Below are positions 18,690-28,384 of a DNA stretch of 64,000 nucleotides, in pieces; within the stretch, counting starts at the first letter, position 1, and every line of letters starts with the position of its first letter. A program made the position numbers and the translations under genes. The stretch lies in NCBI GenBank assembly GCA_913065105.1, contig CAJXZZ010000001.1:1-64000 (forward strand), read 5' to 3'. The DNA is from an uncultured Gammaproteobacteria bacterium (GTDB taxonomy: Bacteria > Pseudomonadota > Gammaproteobacteria > SZUA-229). A model generated the notes under the pieces. It was not told the origin of the DNA, ran no database searches, and worked only from the letters and a program-made list of their open reading frames with translations.

Positions 18690-19616
18690 TTATTTTTGAA
18701 TCGCCTGCACTTCATATTGCACCCAGAGATGATGCGCTTTGCCTGCTTCGATGGTCACGACATCATCGGCGGCATTACAGCTTTCGACACAGAGCATTTT
18801 TTTGTAACCGTTTTTACCCAGGTCACCCATTTTTTCGGCAGTTGCTTGCCATGGGTTCCACACCACGGTGGAGTGGCTGCCGCATTTATCGATGATGATG
18901 TTTCGATTTAGCGTCTTGTCCGAGATCAGACACTCTCTGACGGTGTCGAGATATATTCTGTCGACTTCTTCTTCGATGGTTACTGGGCCGCGCTGGTATT
19001 TTTGTTTGAAGTCGTCGAGTTTATCCAGGTAGTTGGTATCGTCCAGACCGTGCAGTAGAACCTTACTGACATCGCCCACCTTAAAATAGGTGTGCAGTGC
19101 CTGGCCGATGGTGATGGGTTGTGTGCCGTTGTTGTGGGTGATGAGTTCCATCTCCAGTTTTTTACCGATGGTTAGCTGGTATTGCACGCTGGTGTCGGCT
19201 GGCCACATCTGTTGATTATCTGCTTGTGGTTGTGTGGTGAAGTTGATGCGGGTGCGGCCATCTTCCAGTGTTTCGGTGGTTAATACCTGCCAGTTTACGG
19301 TGCGGGCAAATCCATGCGCTGGAAAGTTTTCATTGGATGCGTGTGCGCCGAACCACGGCCAGCAGATGGGGATGCCGCCGCGGACTGATTTACCGGCAGC
19401 GAATTTGGCGTCTTTTGATAACCAGATCACGTCATCTTGCCCGTTGGGTATCCAGCTAAGCAGGTGTGCGCCTTGTAGACTGATTAAGGCGCTGCCGTGC
19501 TGGTTGTGGATTTCTACCACAGGGATATCACCTTCGCCGATTTTAAAACGCAGGTAGCCGTCGCCGTTTTGTAATGATAATTCTTCGTTTAGCTGTTCTA
19601 TGTCGTGTGTATTCAT
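18690..19616 (-). CDS. D-hexose-6-phosphate mutarotase (aldose 1-epimerase family)
   Basis: GAHLLSWIPNGQDDVIWLSKDAKFAAGKSVRGGIPICWPWFG. Confidence 0.9.
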   Translation of the reverse strand: MNTHDIEQLNEELSLQNGDGYLRFKIGEGDIPVVEIHNQHGSALISLQGAHLLSWIPNGQDDVIWLSKDAKFAAGKSVRGGIPICWPWFGAHASNENFPAHGFARTVNWQVLTTETLEDGRTRINFTTQPQADNQQMWPADTSVQYQLTIGKKLEMELITHNNGTQPITIGQALHTYFKVGDVSKVLLHGLDDTNYLDKLDDFKQKYQRGPVTIEEEVDRIYLDTVRECLISDKTLNRNIIIDKCGSHSTVVWNPWQATAEKMGDLGKNGYKKMLCVESCNAADDVVTIEAGKAHHLWVQYEVQAIQK

Positions 19617-19801
19617 TGTTTGATAGTTTTTATTGAGGCCTGGATATACATCGTCATTGTCAGCCGTTGTTGTGGCGTGGCAACCTGATTTTATTGCATC
19701 ATACTAGAGATTATAAATTACATCCTTTTAATTTATCTTGTTGGTCTATTAAGCTGTTCGAGTGGTTACTGTCAGATTTGTTGTAATGACAGCGCTAGCG
19801 G

Positions 19802-20821
19802 TTAGTCGTTTTCCAGTGACGGTTGATATTCACCCAGCATCGCCAGATGGTTGAGCCGTGCGCGTTTGAGCAATGCCTGTTGTGCGGCTGGGATGTTTTC
19901 TGGTTTGCCCTGCCAGGCCTGTAGTGCCGGTTGCTGCAGGGCGCGGCCGTAGGAGATGCTGAGGTTCCATAGTGCATCGGGTGCCTGCTGGTTGATGGCA
20001 TTGAGGTTGATGGTGGATTCTTCGGGCCCCATTCCGCCGGAGAGGAAGTTTATGCTGGGCATGGCTGTAGGCACGGTGCGGCGTAATACTTTTAGTGTGG
20101 CCTGTGCGACTTCGTCTGGTTCTGCGCGACGGTTGTCTTTGCCCGGCAGTACCATGTTGGGTTTGAGTATCATCAGTTCGAGCACGACATTGTGTCGATG
20201 TAAGGCTTGAAACACGGCCTGTTGTACCGCTTCGGTGACTTCGGCGTGGCGATCGATATCGTGGACGCCATCCATTAATACTTCCGGTTCGACGATGGGT
20301 ACGATGCCCTCTGCCTGACAGACAGCAGCATAACGTGCCAGCATTTCGGCGTTGGCTTCGATGCCGTGTTGTGTGGGTACATGTTTGTCTATGTTATAGA
20401 CTTCCCGCCACTTGGCGAAGCGTGCGCCCTGCTCTTTGTAACCGCGCAGGCGTTCGTGCAGACCGTCCAGCCCCAGGGTGATGAGATCACCGGGTGACAG
20501 CGCGAGCGGGATCTTGCCTTTGTCGACCTTGATGCCGGGCACGATCTTTTGTGCCCAGGCGGCTTCGGGGATGGTTTTACCGTCGTCGGTTTTCTGATCC
20601 AGTGTTTCTTCGAACAGGATGGTGCCGCTGATGTATTCACCCAGACCGGCGGTGGTGAGCAGCGTGCTGCGCCACAGACGCCGGTTTTCTTCGGTGGATT
20701 GCACATCGATCGCCTGAAAGCGTTTGGCGATGGTGGGTGCGCTCTCATCGGCGGCAAGTATGCCGCGCCCTCTCTGCACCATGTCGTTGATGGTGGCTTC
20801 CAGTTCGCTTATATACTGCAT
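19802..20821 (-). CDS. Class I fructose-bisphosphate aldolase
   Basis: GRGILAADESAPTIAKRF; VEPEVLMDG; LMILKPNMVLPG; FLSGGMGPEESTINLNAIN. Confidence 0.93.
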   Translation of the reverse strand: MQYISELEATINDMVQRGRGILAADESAPTIAKRFQAIDVQSTEENRRLWRSTLLTTAGLGEYISGTILFEETLDQKTDDGKTIPEAAWAQKIVPGIKVDKGKIPLALSPGDLITLGLDGLHERLRGYKEQGARFAKWREVYNIDKHVPTQHGIEANAEMLARYAAVCQAEGIVPIVEPEVLMDGVHDIDRHAEVTEAVQQAVFQALHRHNVVLELMILKPNMVLPGKDNRRAEPDEVAQATLKVLRRTVPTAMPSINFLSGGMGPEESTINLNAINQQAPDALWNLSISYGRALQQPALQAWQGKPENIPAAQQALLKRARLNHLAMLGEYQPSLEND

Positions 20822-20838
20822 CTTGCTACCCTCTCAGT

Positions 20839-21363
20839 TCAATCGATCTGTATACGGTGAAAGCTTGTTTTATGGCACTTGGGGCAAGGTGGTATGTGTC
20901 CTGCTTTGTGAAAATGCAGTTTTTCTCCGCATTCATCACAGATCAAGGTGCCAAAGCCTGCGATTTCGCCGGTGCGGTAATCATAAGGCTCGTGGGCATT
21001 CTCTTTCATTCTCAGCAGTGCGAGAGTGGTTTTGTCTGCGGTTTCCAGCATCCCCTTAATGAATTCGTTTTTGAGCAGCGATGTTTCAAAGCCAAGCCAG
21101 TCTTTGAATGCATATTCGGTTTCTGAAACGTAGTTAATCGCATCGTCCAGATCGCGTTTGAGCCACTTGGCGATTTTCTCGGCATCCTCTTCCGCTACGT
21201 CTTCGATGTCCATTACTTTGTTTTTGGCTTCATCGATTAGCTGATTGATCAGCGGACCTGTTCTATCTTGTGCTTTGTGCAGGTTGTCAGCAACGTGTTC
21301 GTACATCGTTTCATAGACGGAACCAAGGACATCTAGCGGATCAATGCGGTTCTTTTCTGTCAT
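20839..21363 (-). CDS. DUF1451-type zinc-ribbon protein
   Basis: GTLICDECGEKLHFHKAGHIPPCPKCHKTSFHR. Confidence 0.75.
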   Translation of the reverse strand: MTEKNRIDPLDVLGSVYETMYEHVADNLHKAQDRTGPLINQLIDEAKNKVMDIEDVAEEDAEKIAKWLKRDLDDAINYVSETEYAFKDWLGFETSLLKNEFIKGMLETADKTTLALLRMKENAHEPYDYRTGEIAGFGTLICDECGEKLHFHKAGHIPPCPKCHKTSFHRIQID

Positions 21364-21627
21364 TTCTATCTCCTGTTTTCGGTATTTAATTAGCTTAGCT
21401 TTAGTCTAGGCATCTTGTCTCTCACCATGTTGATGTAAATCAATAGTGCGTGTTATTTCCTATGTGAGCAGTAGGCCTGATTAAGTGTATATGTAGTTAT
21501 ACACCAAAGCATACTGGAATAAATCGAGAATGCCGATAGCGGAGCAATTAAGGCAAATTCTGCTACATTTATTTTAGGGATAAACAAATGATACTCAATA
21601 CTTTTAATTTTGACAGCGGAGTTAATC

Positions 21628-21912
21628 GTGAAATATATAGCCATACTTATCACCATGTTTGCTTCATCGGCTTACGCAAGTGCGCCTGAAACCTGTTTAG
21701 AAATGACGCGTGATTATCTGCTATCTAAGGATGCGGCGCAGCCAGAGATGTTGATCGATTATAAACGTGAGAGGTTTATGGCGTCTTGTAAAGCGGATGA
21801 TGCTGGCTTTAACCAGGCGTTAACTGAACTAGTTGTTGAAGATAGTTTTATCTATGCGATTCATGACGACCGAGACACAGTTCGGTTAGATAGTTCTTCG
21901 TACAGAATATAA
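21628..21912 (+). CDS. Small secreted hypothetical protein
   Basis: GTG start giving signal peptide (M)KYIAILITMFASSAYASA; two Cys in mature part. Confidence 0.5.
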   Translation: MKYIAILITMFASSAYASAPETCLEMTRDYLLSKDAAQPEMLIDYKRERFMASCKADDAGFNQALTELVVEDSFIYAIHDDRDTVRLDSSSYRI

Positions 21913-21999
21913 AGTCTTTAGCAATACACTTAATCGGTATTTCTGGGTATTTCGGTGTGGAGAAAGCGCTTCTAATAACACCAAAACGATGTATTGTTA

Positions 22000-23121
22000 T
22001 CAGTCACAGATAACAGTATTACGGCCGGAAGCTTTGGATTTATACATGGCTAAATCTGCCTGTCTGACGATCGCATCTATATCACATATACCGCTGGTTA
22101 CACCAAAACTGGCGGTAATACTAAAACTCTGATCTTCATACGAAACAACTTCGTTCTCTATCGCCTGACGTAATTCCTCTGCCAGCTGAGCCGCTACACT
22201 CAAAGGTGTTAACGGTAACAGCATACCAAATTCCTCGCCGCCAATACGCGCAAACACATCTGACTTTCTTAGTCGCTTCAGTAGGATTTGACCAATCTGT
22301 TTTAGCGCAGCGTCACCCGCTGCATGGCCAAAACTATCATTGATGGTTTTAAAATTATCGAGATCCATGATAATCATCGCAAGCTCATCTTTATTTCGTT
22401 GACTATTGTTTGCCAGTACTTTTCCGTATTCATAGAAAGCCCGCCGATTATATAACCCAGTCAATTCATCTATACGAGCGAGTTTATCCGCCTTTACCTT
22501 GGAAATTTCGAGTTGATGCGTCATCAGGAAATTATTGTGCATGGCGAAACCAAGAACACTGGTGGCACGTATAGTAGAAATAAAGAAACTGATTGCACCG
22601 ATGGCCATTGCTGCAAAAATAAACTCTCCACTGAAGAGAAAATATATTGTTACAGGTAATAACACAGCAGCGATCGTTGCCAATGTCATTGCACGGTGTG
22701 CCGAATAAACAGAGATTGCACCGCCTGACATGCCGATCAAGAAATAAAAGATGACTGCCTGATGCAGCGGGGAATCAGTCGGCATTATTAATACGCAGCC
22801 AAGGCCCCAGATAAGGGACGACAGCATAAGTGTTATGAAATAGGGTTTTTCCCAGGAGAGTACCTCCTGAGCTTGCGGTGCCGCTTTATAGTAACGGTTA
22901 AAGAGAAAAAGCCGCAGTGTGGAGGACACCAGGAAAAGGCTAAACCAGATGAGTAATAGTTGGTGGTCCTGCGCCGGCCATAGTATCGCCGCCAGAAGAG
23001 CAGCGTTAAACAGGCTGACAAAAATGGCCGGAAAAGACTGGCGGTAAAGTAGCTGTAATTTATCTGATTGAACCAGCACCGACAGATCCGACTCGGTATT
23101 ATTTTTATCTACGATATCCAT
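22000..23121 (-). CDS. Membrane diguanylate cyclase
   Basis: RKSDVFARIGGEEFGMLLP with RxxD I-site; several TM helices. Confidence 0.92.
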   Translation of the reverse strand: MDIVDKNNTESDLSVLVQSDKLQLLYRQSFPAIFVSLFNAALLAAILWPAQDHQLLLIWFSLFLVSSTLRLFLFNRYYKAAPQAQEVLSWEKPYFITLMLSSLIWGLGCVLIMPTDSPLHQAVIFYFLIGMSGGAISVYSAHRAMTLATIAAVLLPVTIYFLFSGEFIFAAMAIGAISFFISTIRATSVLGFAMHNNFLMTHQLEISKVKADKLARIDELTGLYNRRAFYEYGKVLANNSQRNKDELAMIIMDLDNFKTINDSFGHAAGDAALKQIGQILLKRLRKSDVFARIGGEEFGMLLPLTPLSVAAQLAEELRQAIENEVVSYEDQSFSITASFGVTSGICDIDAIVRQADLAMYKSKASGRNTVICD

Positions 23122-23530
23122 TATCGCCGGAATTCTAACAACAAACTGGATTCATTACAGAAAAATAAATCCCCAGTTATTAAGCGTGTAGGACGACAGC
23201 ATGTTTGAGATTGTAATCGCGTAGAAATAACCTTGATCTGAATCAAAATCTAGCCGATATAGCCGTTTAAAAAATGGCGCACTTGGTCATATGAAAGGCG
23301 TCAAGTGTCATTTTTGCATTTATCTTGCTCTGTACAATACGCCAATACTCAACAGGCAAGGAGGGATAAATGGACATGCAAGCTAGAGATTTTGGATATT
23401 TGATTGTTGTTATACTGCTGTTCATAGCGATCAGCAGTTATATATTTTCTTGATGTTACCCGTGCAGAAATTTTTATTAATGACGGTTATATTGATACCG
23501 ATAAGGTGTGCTGGTTAGACGTTAGGGTAT

Positions 23531-23574
23531 TACTTAAATTTACAGATGAATTAAAAATGGTGCCCAGGGCCGGA
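23531..23574 (-). repeat. Partial duplicate of tRNA-Leu 3' end plus downstream flank
   Basis: 42 of 44 bases match 23710-23753. Confidence 0.85.
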
Positions 23575-23651
23575 TTAAATTTGTCTGGAACAAATTTAGC
23601 ATGAGTGTTTTCTACGAATGACCCGCAGGGTGAATTACAGGGATGTAATTC
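23575..23651. repeat. Multi-hairpin element
   Basis: TAAATTTGT-CTGGA-ACAAATTTA, ACCC-GCA-GGGT, GAATTACA-GGGA-TGTAATTC. Confidence 0.6.
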
Positions 23652-23736
23652 ATAATCTAACCGGATACCGGGTCGATTCTGCTCAGATATACCGTCAACT
23701 AACAGGTAATACTTAAATTTACAGATAAATTAATAA

Positions 23737-23823
23737 TGGTGCCCAGGGCCGGAATCGAACCGGCACGCCCGTGAAGGCGAGGGATTTTAAGTCCCTTGCG
23801 TCTACCAATTTCGCCACCTGGGC
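23737..23823 (-). tRNA. tRNA-Leu (UAA)
   Basis: Reverse: GCCCAGGTGGCGAAATTGGTAGACGCAAGGGACTTAAAATCCCTCGCCTTCACGGGCGTGCCGGTTCGATTCCGGCCCTGGGCACCA. Confidence 0.95.
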
Positions 23824-23891
23824 TAACAGAATGGTCTTTGCTACATCTAGCCGTATTTTATTGCTTAAGGTAAGTAGCGCTCTGCACTACT

Positions 23892-23986
23892 GTCTACCAC
23901 AACGCCACCTGGGCATACTTCTAGATGGTCTTGCTTAGCTTTTTTAGTTGAAGCTCAACGTTCAGCGACAACACACCTGGGCTAAC
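23892..23986 (-). repeat. Two degenerate fragments of the tRNA-Leu 5' end
   Basis: GTCTACCAcaacGCCACCTGGGC at 23892-23914 and CACCTGGGCTAAC at 23974-23986 versus GTCTACCAatttcGCCACCTGGGCTAAC ending the intact gene. Confidence 0.7.
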
Positions 23987-23996
23987 CGGTGGTAAT

Positions 23997-24070
23997 TGGA
24001 GGCGGGACCCGGAGTCGAACCGAGGTAGATTGATTTGCAATCAACTGCATGGCCACTTTGCTATCCCGCC
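23997..24070 (-). tRNA. tRNA-Cys (GCA)
   Basis: Reverse: GGCGGGATAGCAAAGTGGCCATGCAGTTGATTGCAAATCAATCTACCTCGGTTCGACTCCGGGTCCCGCCTCCA. Confidence 0.95.
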
Positions 24071-24267
24071 GAATTTAAGCTACTTAGCTCGCCTGCTCTC
24101 TATTAAATGTTATGTTCAGAACGGTCCATTTACAATGTGTAAACGCCGCTTTCATCAAGATCATTTGTTCTGATCAGGCTTCGCACGTGACGCTAAGATA
24201 TATTATAACAGCCTGCATCACACATACATTTTCATTTTATACAGCAAATACGTCTGTAAAAATGAAA

Positions 24268-24303
24268 AAACCCTGCATCTTGTTTAATTAACGCAGGGTT
24301 TTT
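24268..24303 (-). terminator. Hairpin with T/A tracts on both sides
   Basis: AAAAAACCCTGCatcttgtttaattaacGCAGGGTTTTT. Confidence 0.6.
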
Positions 24304-24310
24304 CATAATT

Positions 24311-24386
24311 TGGAGCGGGAAACGAGATTCGAACTCGCGACCTCAACCTTGGCAAGGTTGCGCTCTACCAACTGAGCTATTCCCGC
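24311..24386 (-). tRNA. tRNA-Gly (GCC)
   Basis: Reverse: GCGGGAATAGCTCAGTTGGTAGAGCGCAACCTTGCCAAGGTTGAGGTCGCGAGTTCGAATCTCGTTTCCCGCTCCA. Confidence 0.95.
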
Positions 24387-24477
24387 ATTGCTTTGAAAGC
24401 AGGCCGCTATTCTAGCGATGACGGCGATACTGTCAAGGTAAAATTGACCGATAACGCTTATTAATCCTGTTTTATGA

Positions 24478-25035
24478 TCAATTACTTGTTGTTAATGTGG
24501 ACCACGCTGACTTTATATAAATTATCATCGAGACCATGGTAAGAAATGCTGCCCACACTAGTAAACCAACGCCGATAGTATATATCGGTATAGTGAAGAT
24601 ATCCTGATCATAAATTAAGAACAGTAAGGCGACCATTTGAGCGACTGTTTTTGCTTTGCCAGATAATGATACCGCAACATCTTTGCTTTTACCCAGGGCC
24701 GACATCCATTCACGCAGTGATGAGATAAATATTTCTCGTGAAACGATGATTAATGTCGAAAATAATAACCAGTTGTTTTCTGGATGCCTGGTCAATATTA
24801 GTAATAGTGCTGATATCACCATGAGTTTATCGGCTAACGGGTCGATGAAAGCCCCTAATGATGTTTGCTGGTTTAATTTGCGAGCCAGGTAACCGTCAAC
24901 CCAGTCGGTAATGGCTGCAAAACCGAAGATGAAGGTGGCTAATGCCGGTGCCCATGAATATGGCAGATAGAAAACGGCTATAAATACGGGGATTAAAACG
25001 ATACGGGTTGTTGTTACTGTGTTTGGTATATTCAT
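24478..25035 (-). CDS. pgsA: CDP-diacylglycerol-glycerol-3-phosphate 3-phosphatidyltransferase
   Basis: AAITDWVDGYLARKLNQQTSLGAFIDPLADKL CDP-alcohol phosphotransferase motif; conserved position after uvrC. Confidence 0.93.
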   Translation of the reverse strand: MNIPNTVTTTRIVLIPVFIAVFYLPYSWAPALATFIFGFAAITDWVDGYLARKLNQQTSLGAFIDPLADKLMVISALLLILTRHPENNWLLFSTLIIVSREIFISSLREWMSALGKSKDVAVSLSGKAKTVAQMVALLFLIYDQDIFTIPIYTIGVGLLVWAAFLTMVSMIIYIKSAWSTLTTSN

Positions 25036-25101
25036 CGTGGTCTGTCATTGTAATCGACTAAGCGATGACAATTCATTTAATTGTTCGGTAATTACCTATA
25101 T

Positions 25102-26976
25102 CTAATCGGATGCATGAAACTGGTCATAAATATCTTGCGCCAGCTTTTTACTGATACCGGTTATTTTAGCAATATCTTCGACGCCTGCCTGTGTTATTCC
25201 CTGTATTCCACCAAAATGTTTCAATAAAGTTTGTCGTCGCTTTGGTCCCAGGCCAGCAATGCCCTCTAAAGGTGATGTGCGACGTTTTTTTGCACGCTGA
25301 GCACGATGGCCGCTGATGGCAAAACGATGGGCTTCATCGCGTACCTGCAGTATCAGATTGAGCGCAGCGGATTCTATAGTGAGATACAGGTCAGGACGGC
25401 CATCGCTAAATATCAGTTTTTCAAGACCGGCCTTACGGCCTTCCCCTTTGGCGACACCGACCAACAATACGGAGTCGATGGCCAGTTCTTCGAATACTTC
25501 TATCGCCTGTCTAAGCTGTCCTTTACCGCCATCGATAAACAATATATCGGGGAGTTTCTGTTCCAGTTTCTGGTTATTTTTAGTTTTAACGGATTTAAAA
25601 CGTCTCTGCAGTGCCTGCTTCATGGCGGCATAATCATCGCCACCGGTAATACCTGTGATGTTGTAACGACGATAATCAGTTTTAAATGCACCTTCAGGGG
25701 TGAAAACTACGCAGGACGCTACCGTTGCTTCCCCCATGGTATGGCTGATATCAAAACATTCCAGGCGTACAGGAATTTCATCCAGTTGCAGCACTTCTTG
25801 CAGTGCTTCAAAACGTGTTAATAACCCTGATCGAGATATAAGTTTTGTTTTCAAAGAATTATCGGCATTATTTAATGCCATTTCTATCCACTTTGCACGC
25901 TCTCCCCTGACCTTATTGGTGACTCTTACCTTGTGCTTAGATTGATCACTTAATACTTCTGCAATCAGCGCGTGGTCGTCGAGTGCGTGTGAAACAATAA
26001 TTTCTCCCGGGACATCGCGTTTTAGATAAAACTGCGGGATAAAAGCGGTGAGAATCTGTTCTGCGCTTAATTCATCAGGCAAGCTAGGGAAGAAACTGCG
26101 GTTGCCAAGATTTAGCCCATTACGTATATAGAAGACCTGCACACAGGCCTGGCCTGCCTCAGCACTACAGGCGATAACATCGATATCCCCTTTATCGGCA
26201 CTGATATGCTGCTGTTCGGTTATTTTTCGCAGATTGCTGATCTGGTCACGATAGACTACGGCTTTTTCAAAATGCTGTTTTTCTGCTGCTGTTTCCATAT
26301 CTTTTACTAGCTCATTGGTCACCTGCTCACTTTTACCCTGTAAGAATAAAATCGCATGATTGATATCCTTGCGATAGGCTTTTTCAGTAATGAAATTGAC
26401 GCAGGGTGCAGTGCAGCGTTTGATCTGATACTGCAGACAGGGGCGCGACCGGTTCTGAAATGTACTGTCTTCACATTGGCGGATCAAAAACATTTTTTGC
26501 AGTAGATTGATACTTTCACGAACGGCATGGGCATTGGGATAAGGGCCAAGGTACATGCCCTTTTTTTTCCGTGCGCCGCGATGCAGTGCGATGCGTGGGT
26601 AGGCAGCCTTGTCAGATACAAAGATATAGGGATAACTTTTATCGTCACGCATCAATACGTTATAGCGCGGCCTTAATTCTTTTATTAAATTACTTTCGAG
26701 TAATAAAGCTTCACCTTCGGTATGGGTGATGGCGATATTTATAGCGGCAATTTTAGATACCATCACCTGTGTTTTTGGTGACAGCCCGGTTTGACGGAAA
26801 TAACTGCTGAGGCGATTTTTCAGGTTTTTGGCTTTGCCGACATAGATGACCTGCTCTTTGTCATCGAGCATGCGGTAAACACCCGGTTTGCTGGTTACGT
26901 TTTTAAGAAAGGCGTTAGAGTCAAAATTTGACGGTGATTCTGTTGACGATTTGTCTAGTTCTTCTGCTGCAGCCAT
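25102..26976 (-). CDS. uvrC: Excinuclease ABC subunit C
   Basis: KPGVYRMLDDKEQVIYVGKAKNLKNRLSSYF GIY-YIG domain; RLECFDISH; HhH C-terminus. Confidence 0.97.
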   Translation of the reverse strand: MAAAEELDKSSTESPSNFDSNAFLKNVTSKPGVYRMLDDKEQVIYVGKAKNLKNRLSSYFRQTGLSPKTQVMVSKIAAINIAITHTEGEALLLESNLIKELRPRYNVLMRDDKSYPYIFVSDKAAYPRIALHRGARKKKGMYLGPYPNAHAVRESINLLQKMFLIRQCEDSTFQNRSRPCLQYQIKRCTAPCVNFITEKAYRKDINHAILFLQGKSEQVTNELVKDMETAAEKQHFEKAVVYRDQISNLRKITEQQHISADKGDIDVIACSAEAGQACVQVFYIRNGLNLGNRSFFPSLPDELSAEQILTAFIPQFYLKRDVPGEIIVSHALDDHALIAEVLSDQSKHKVRVTNKVRGERAKWIEMALNNADNSLKTKLISRSGLLTRFEALQEVLQLDEIPVRLECFDISHTMGEATVASCVVFTPEGAFKTDYRRYNITGITGGDDYAAMKQALQRRFKSVKTKNNQKLEQKLPDILFIDGGKGQLRQAIEVFEELAIDSVLLVGVAKGEGRKAGLEKLIFSDGRPDLYLTIESAALNLILQVRDEAHRFAISGHRAQRAKKRRTSPLEGIAGLGPKRRQTLLKHFGGIQGITQAGVEDIAKITGISKKLAQDIYDQFHASD

Positions 26977-27003
26977 AACGCTTAGTTTAACGTAAGGATA
27001 AAA

Positions 27004-27624
27004 CTATAGTAATTGTTGCGCTCGTTTAAATACATCTTCGAACATTGCCTGGGTTAAACGTTTAGTTTGTGTGTTATAGCGTGAACAATGATAGCTATCG
27101 ATCAGGTTACCGTTTGTGAGTGTATGTTCAGCACAGTGTGAAAACTTGTAATCACTCTGTTTTAGATCCAGCGCTTTTATGACCGCTTTATGTGCAATAG
27201 CACCTAATGCCACTATGACGAAGTTTTTCGGTAATAATTTTAATTCCTGCTGTAACCATAAATTGCAGGTATTAATTTCTGCGCCGATGGGTTTGTTCTG
27301 TGGCGGCAGGCATTTGACGGCGTTGGTGATACGGCAATTGATTAAGCGTAAGTCATCATCTTTCTGCGAGTCTTTTTTTGATGAGAAGCCGTATTTATAG
27401 AGTGTTTCATACAGTATTATGCCGGCATGATCACCGGTAAAGGGTCGTCCGGTGGCGTTGGCACCATGTAAACCCGGCGCCAGACCAACGATGCACAGTT
27501 GCGCATGGCTATCACCAAATGCGGGTACCGGTTTCGAAAAATAGTCGGGATGTGCCAGTTTTACCTGTTTGAGAAATTTCGCTAATCGTGGGCAGCGTTT
27601 ACAGTTCGTCGAAAACGAAGGCAT
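27004..27624 (-). CDS. Uracil-DNA glycosylase superfamily protein (probable type 5/UDGb)
   Basis: CKRCPRLAKFL; IVGLAPGLHGANATGRPFTGDHAG; NAVKCLPPQNKP. Confidence 0.85.
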   Translation of the reverse strand: MPSFSTNCKRCPRLAKFLKQVKLAHPDYFSKPVPAFGDSHAQLCIVGLAPGLHGANATGRPFTGDHAGIILYETLYKYGFSSKKDSQKDDDLRLINCRITNAVKCLPPQNKPIGAEINTCNLWLQQELKLLPKNFVIVALGAIAHKAVIKALDLKQSDYKFSHCAEHTLTNGNLIDSYHCSRYNTQTKRLTQAMFEDVFKRAQQLL

Positions 27625-27655
27625 GTCAGGGTGCTTTATGGTGGATTATGGTGGT

Positions 27656-28336
27656 TTATTTGTTGGGTCGTTTATTTTCGTCTAACACGCCGTATTTCAT
27701 CGCCAGATGCAGCATTTCGATATCAGAGTCAACATCGAGTTTTTCATGTAGACGTTTACGGTAAGTACTAATTGTCTTTGGACTTAGATTGAGTATCTCA
27801 GAAATTTTTTGTGTTCGTGTGCCCTGAGCAATCATCATCAATACCTGTGTTTCTCGCATTGACAGGCCGTCTAAAGGATTAGTTTCACCTGGCAGAACAG
27901 ACAGCGCCAGTTGTTGTGCAATGTCTTTCGCAATGTAGTGTTTGCCATTATGAACATCCTTGATTGCGGTAATCATTTCTTCAACACCATTACCCTTGGT
28001 GAGATAGCCTCTGGCGCCGCCATTGAGCAGTTGTTTAGGTAGTGGGCCATCGTCATGTACGGTGATTATAATAATGCCGATATCTGGCCAGGCTTTGCTG
28101 ATGCGGTGTGTGGCCTCTATACCGCCGATGCCCGGCATGTTTACATCCATTAAGATGATATCGACACTGCCTTTATTATCACGACACCAGTTAATAGCCT
28201 CTTCACCGCTACTGAGTGTTTCGACGACTTCTATACAGTCCTGTGTACCAAGCAGGCTTTTAAATCCGAAACGCACGAGCTCATGATCGTCAACGATCAA
28301 AACGCGTGTTTTAGAATTATTATTACTTTCAGTCAT
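27656..28336 (-). CDS. uvrY: LuxR/NarL-type response regulator (UvrY/GacA-like)
   Basis: VLIVDDHELVRFGFKSLL; MDVNMPGIGGIEA; LSMRETQVLMMIAQGTRTQKISEILNLSPKTISTYR; next to uvrC. Confidence 0.9.
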   Translation of the reverse strand: MTESNNNSKTRVLIVDDHELVRFGFKSLLGTQDCIEVVETLSSGEEAINWCRDNKGSVDIILMDVNMPGIGGIEATHRISKAWPDIGIIIITVHDDGPLPKQLLNGGARGYLTKGNGVEEMITAIKDVHNGKHYIAKDIAQQLALSVLPGETNPLDGLSMRETQVLMMIAQGTRTQKISEILNLSPKTISTYRKRLHEKLDVDSDIEMLHLAMKYGVLDENKRPNK

Positions 28337-28384
28337 TTAGGCACTTTTAAAATTATTTTATTACAGTTTTATTGTAGCAAATAT

